Of a DNA stretch of 64,000 nucleotides, positions 61,233 to 64,000 are shown piece by piece. This DNA is from Deltaproteobacteria bacterium ADurb.Bin207 (GTDB lineage Bacteria; Myxococcota_A; Polyangia; Polyangiales; Polyangiaceae): assembly GCA_002070115.1 (NCBI GenBank), contig MWCO01000016.1, forward strand, positions 30,428 through 94,427, read 5' to 3'. Made by a program: the position numbers and the translations under genes. The first letter of the stretch is position 1. Every line of letters begins with the position of its first letter. A model generated the notes under the pieces. That model was not told the DNA's origin. It worked only from the letters and a program-made list of their open reading frames with translations, and did no database searches.

Positions 61233-63007
61233 GCGCGCCCAAAAGCACGATGCGGTTCGAACAACTCGAACAGGAGAACGCGATGCTTCTTCGGGAAGTC
61301 CATGTGGCACGAAAAGCGTCGCAGATCACAGCAGAACTCGTGGTGGAGCAGTTCGAAAAAATGGAGGAAGTTCATAAAGAACTGCAGCATCGCGCCACGG
61401 TGGAGCGTCGGTTGCGTGAGCGATTGCTCGAAGAACTGGAAGAAGCCGAAGCACGAGAGCGGGAGCTAGCGCGGGCGCGTGAGGCAGCGGAAGCGGCAAA
61501 CCGTTCGAAGAGCACGTTTTTGGCGAATATGAGCCATGAACTGCGCACGCCCCTGAATGCCATCATCGGGTACAGCGAGTTGTTGCAGGAAGAAGCGAAA
61601 GACGCGGGGCTGGAGGAGTTGTCTCCCGATCTCGAGCGCATCAATTCCGCTGGAAAACACTTGCTATCGCTCATCAACGACATCCTTGATTTGTCAAAAA
61701 TCGAAGCGGGCAAAATCGAGTTATTCCTCGAAACCTTCGATGTTCGCGCGGCCGTTTCCGAGGTAATGACGACGATCGAACCGCTTGCGACAAAAAACGG
61801 AAACCAATTGGAAGTCTTCGTGGCCGACGATGTCGGGACGATGCATGCAGACCTGGTACGCATACGGCAATGCTTGTTCAACTTGTTGTCGAACGCATGT
61901 AAGTTCTCGGAAAACGGTGTGATTTCTTTGCAGGTTCGCCAGCAAGTCGATGAGCAGCCCTTTCTCCTCTTCGACATCACCGACACGGGCATCGGGATGA
62001 CGAGCGAACAACTTGGCAAATTGTTTCGGCCATTCACGCAAGCCGACGCCTCATCCACGCGCAAGTACGGAGGAACGGGGCTTGGTTTGAGCATTACCAA
62101 GCGATTCGCCGAAATGCTTGGGGGGAGTATCAGGGTCGAAAGCGAACCAGGGAAAGGCTCTACCTTCTCCTTGCGCATTCCGGTTCATGTGGTGAAACGG
62201 ACCATGCCGGAAGAGCCAGAGCCCATTTCCTCGAGAGTCGAGCCGGACTCGAACGCGGTGACGATCTTGGTCATCGATGATGATGCCAACGTGCGGGAGT
62301 GGATGTCGCGCTCGTTGAACAACCACGGTTATCGTGCGGTCACGGCTGCGAACGGTCGAGAAGGTCTGGAACTCGCCAAAAAATTGAATCCCGCCGTTGT
62401 CGTGCTCGATGTCATGATGCCCGAAATGGACGGTTGGGCCGTGCTGACCGCACTCAAAGCAGAACCGTCATTGACGGATATCCCTGTCGTGATGGCCACC
62501 ATTCTCGAAGATCGGAATCTTGGTTATGCGCTAGGTGCCACGGACTACTTGACCAAGCCGATCGACAGAAAACGGCTGATGACCGTATTGAATCGTATTT
62601 GTGGAAATACATCGGGAATGCCGATTCTCATTGTCGAGGATGATGAATTCATACGCGATACGATGCGCCGAATGCTGACACGGGAAGGCTGGGCTGTCGT
62701 GGAAGCGGAAAACGGCAAAGCAGCGCTTCGGGTCATCGATACCGTCGTGCCGGCACTCATTTTGCTGGATTTGATGATGCCGGAAATGGATGGCTTTCAA
62801 TTCCTCGAAGAATTGAGAATGGGAGACCGGGCGAGCCATGTGCCGGTGGTGGTGGTCACCGCCAAGGAATTGACGGCCCAAGACCATGAACGCCTCAATT
62901 TACAAGCCGAACGGGTCATCCGAAAAGGGGCCTACAGCCGAAATGACCTGATGCGCGAAATCGGACGATTGGTCCGCGCGCATGTTCGTTCGGAGGTCAA
63001 TGCCTGA
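61229..63007 (+). CDS. soluble hybrid histidine kinase with two receivers
   Basis: A 592-residue protein with no membrane segment. Residues about 1-90 are a long coiled coil ([20 protein letters not shown], then [19 protein letters not shown]). The HisKA domain has the phospho-His in [20 protein letters not shown], and the ATPase part [20 protein letters not shown] and [15 protein letters not shown]. Two receivers follow, with phospho-Asp in [14 protein letters not shown] and in [14 protein letters not shown]. It overlaps the protease gene by ATGA, so it belongs to the hydrogenase operon. It would signal on redox or H2 state to the lone receiver upstream, as inference. Confidence 0.92.
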   Translation: MSAPKSTMRFEQLEQENAMLLREVHVARKASQITAELVVEQFEKMEEVHKELQHRATVERRLRERLLEELEEAEARERELARAREAAEAANRSKSTFLANMSHELRTPLNAIIGYSELLQEEAKDAGLEELSPDLERINSAGKHLLSLINDILDLSKIEAGKIELFLETFDVRAAVSEVMTTIEPLATKNGNQLEVFVADDVGTMHADLVRIRQCLFNLLSNACKFSENGVISLQVRQQVDEQPFLLFDITDTGIGMTSEQLGKLFRPFTQADASSTRKYGGTGLGLSITKRFAEMLGGSIRVESEPGKGSTFSLRIPVHVVKRTMPEEPEPISSRVEPDSNAVTILVIDDDANVREWMSRSLNNHGYRAVTAANGREGLELAKKLNPAVVVLDVMMPEMDGWAVLTALKAEPSLTDIPVVMATILEDRNLGYALGATDYLTKPIDRKRLMTVLNRICGNTSGMPILIVEDDEFIRDTMRRMLTREGWAVVEAENGKAALRVIDTVVPALILLDLMMPEMDGFQFLEELRMGDRASHVPVVVVTAKELTAQDHERLNLQAERVIRKGAYSRNDLMREIGRLVRAHVRSEVNA

Positions 63008-63377
63008 CCTTGCCAACGACGACGATCCGCAGGATACTCATAGAGCTTTGATTTCGCGTTTGTTGCTCCGTCTCCTGTTGATGACCACGTTGGCCATCTC
63101 TGGGGTGGTTTCCTTTCGGGTGCCCATGCGGTGGGCGCCCGAATCGAGCCGCATCGAAGCGCCAAGCCAGACGGAATGTGAGTATGTATCGACCGTTGGA
63201 GATGAGACTCCCGCACGAGGTACGGAAAGGCATGAGCTTGCGATTCCCGTGCATGCCTCCGTGGGGATGTTTCGCGAGGAAGATGAACGTTATCTGACAT
63301 GGGTATCGGAGTGGATCGGATACTCGAGTCGGCGTGAGACGGCACAACGCGCAAGAGCACCGCCTGTCGATGGATGA
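63000..63377 (+). CDS. small membrane protein downstream of the hybrid kinase
   Basis: A 125-residue protein. The ATG at 63000 overlaps the kinase stop and has GGAGG a few bases before. An acidic N-terminus is followed by a single membrane helix ([20 protein letters not shown]), then a periplasmic or external region rich in Glu, Arg and Pro with two Trp. No domain is recognised. Coupling to the kinase suggests a helper role at the membrane, for instance docking the hydrogenase, but there is no direct evidence. Confidence 0.55.
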   Translation: MPDLANDDDPQDTHRALISRLLLRLLLMTTLAISGVVSFRVPMRWAPESSRIEAPSQTECEYVSTVGDETPARGTERHELAIPVHASVGMFREEDERYLTWVSEWIGYSSRRETAQRARAPPVDG

Positions 63378-63425
63378 AACTCAAGTCGATAGTTGTTGTT
63401 CATCGATCGAGAAAGGCAGTGACTC

Positions 63426-63551
63426 ATGGCCGAGAAAAACGATAAGGGCGGTGCGCCCGAAACCAAAGAGAAGTATGAAACCCCCTGGGCAATGCTTGCG
63501 ATATTCGGTGTGATTTTCCTGGGTATCGTCTTGTACGGTTTCTTCAACTAA
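63426..63551 (+). CDS. 41-residue single-pass membrane peptide
   Basis: A very short gene at the ATG at 63426, with AAAGG upstream. It codes for a charged start (MAEKNDKGGAPETKEKYE) and one membrane helix ending in a Phe-Phe-Asn tail (WAMLAIFGVIFLGIVLYGFF). The layout is like cytochrome oxidase accessory peptides (CcoQ or subunit IIa types), but the match is weak. It follows the previous gene by 48 bp. A small electron-transport subunit is possible. Confidence 0.55.
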   Translation: MAEKNDKGGAPETKEKYETPWAMLAIFGVIFLGIVLYGFFN

Positions 63552-63740
63552 CCGAACCCCTCCGATTCCAAACCGTCAATTCCATCACCCATCTTTTCTC
63601 CAAGGCCGCACGTAACGTTACCTCCCGTGCCATGGCCGACGCATCTGACTATCGTTTGAACCAATACCCATCGCGTCTACGTCGTGCCGAAGGCTTCGTG
63701 GACAAGGAAAAAACCAGTACTTGTGCGCGACGGAGGCATC

Positions 63741-64000
63741 ATGACGAACCAGGTTTTTCCCGAACCGTCGTGTTTCGCTCTCGCTTCTGTGAAGCCAGAT
63801 GGAGCATCTCGTTGCCAAGGGCCCATCCTTTCGTATCCGATTCGATCCTTTCGAGATGGGTATGATCCATTACCCGGTCAGACAGCACCTCAATGGGAAG
63901 AGGCTTGGAACGCAGTTACGAGGCAGTCAGCAAGGGCAGGTTGGTTCCAGAATTCGTCCCACCGTCCGACCAGGGCCAGCATGCGAAGGTTGAAGACGGC
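63741..64000 (+). CDS. unknown gene, cut off by the right edge
   Basis: The ATG at 63741 follows GGAGG at ideal spacing and opens a frame that runs without a stop to the window end, giving 86 codons so far. The N-terminus (MTNQVFPEPSCFALASV, then PIRSFRDGYDPL) shows no signal peptide or known motif. The gene may continue the oxidative or respiratory unit to its left. Two other short frames nearby lack such a ribosome site. Confidence 0.5.
   Translation, partial: MTNQVFPEPSCFALASVKPDGASRCQGPILSYPIRSFRDGYDPLPGQTAPQWEEAWNAVTRQSARAGWFQNSSHRPTRASMRRLKT

Overview
The window reads as a chromosome segment of a myxobacterium (Myxococcota, most like Polyangiales); this is inferred from gene content, not from a marker gene. 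The pointers are several Ser/Thr protein kinases with PEGA or HEAT partners, many lipoproteins with Gly/Ser-rich linkers after the lipobox, a MopE-like Asp/Cys motif, and abundant TPR, HEAT and two-component proteins. I see no transposase, prophage, CRISPR array, tRNA or rRNA.

Left part (1-20 kb): a truncated TPR gene, a PEGA-domain protein, a 1426-residue kinase with HEAT-like repeats and a degenerate HD-GYP-like tail, and a NarL-type kinase/regulator pair. Then an ACT-domain protein with diaminopropionate ammonia-lyase. A leftward operon follows: an unknown gene, three-subunit proton-translocating transhydrogenase (pntAA-pntAB-pntB) and an alanine-type aminotransferase. Next come a PEGA kinase, a glycosyltransferase and galE.

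Middle (20-41 kb): mltG and ruvX, then hisS overlapping a repeat-rich exported beta protein. After these come a DEAD-box helicase with motif DESD, ccmC with a ccmD-like gene, a leftward cluster with cmk and a pheA-like gene of altered motifs, lipoproteins, an LpxL-type acyltransferase and an enoyl-CoA hydratase.

38.9-45.3 kb holds the most compact unit. A regulator fused to a periplasmic-binding-like and an NTPase-like domain is followed by a double ATPase, two ECF-like membrane proteins, a lipoprotein and a TonB-dependent receptor. All five junctions are ATGA overlaps, which suggests one uptake system spanning both membranes for a metal, oxyanion or cofactor.

45.3-51 kb encodes surface or secreted lipoproteins: a Cys-rich repeat protein, a beta-helix protein with a 42-bp minisatellite, and two tandem paralogues sharing an uncharacterised domain. 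51-53.5 kb is an NfnAB/GltA-like pair behind a hairpin-rich leader, followed by a TetR gene with its own palindromic operator and a UbiB-family kinase.

57.4-63.6 kb is a second notable unit: a group 2-like cytosolic [NiFe] hydrogenase (small and large subunits, maturation protease). It is sandwiched between a lone receiver protein and a soluble hybrid histidine kinase with two receivers, and is followed by two small membrane proteins. A new partial gene runs off the right edge.
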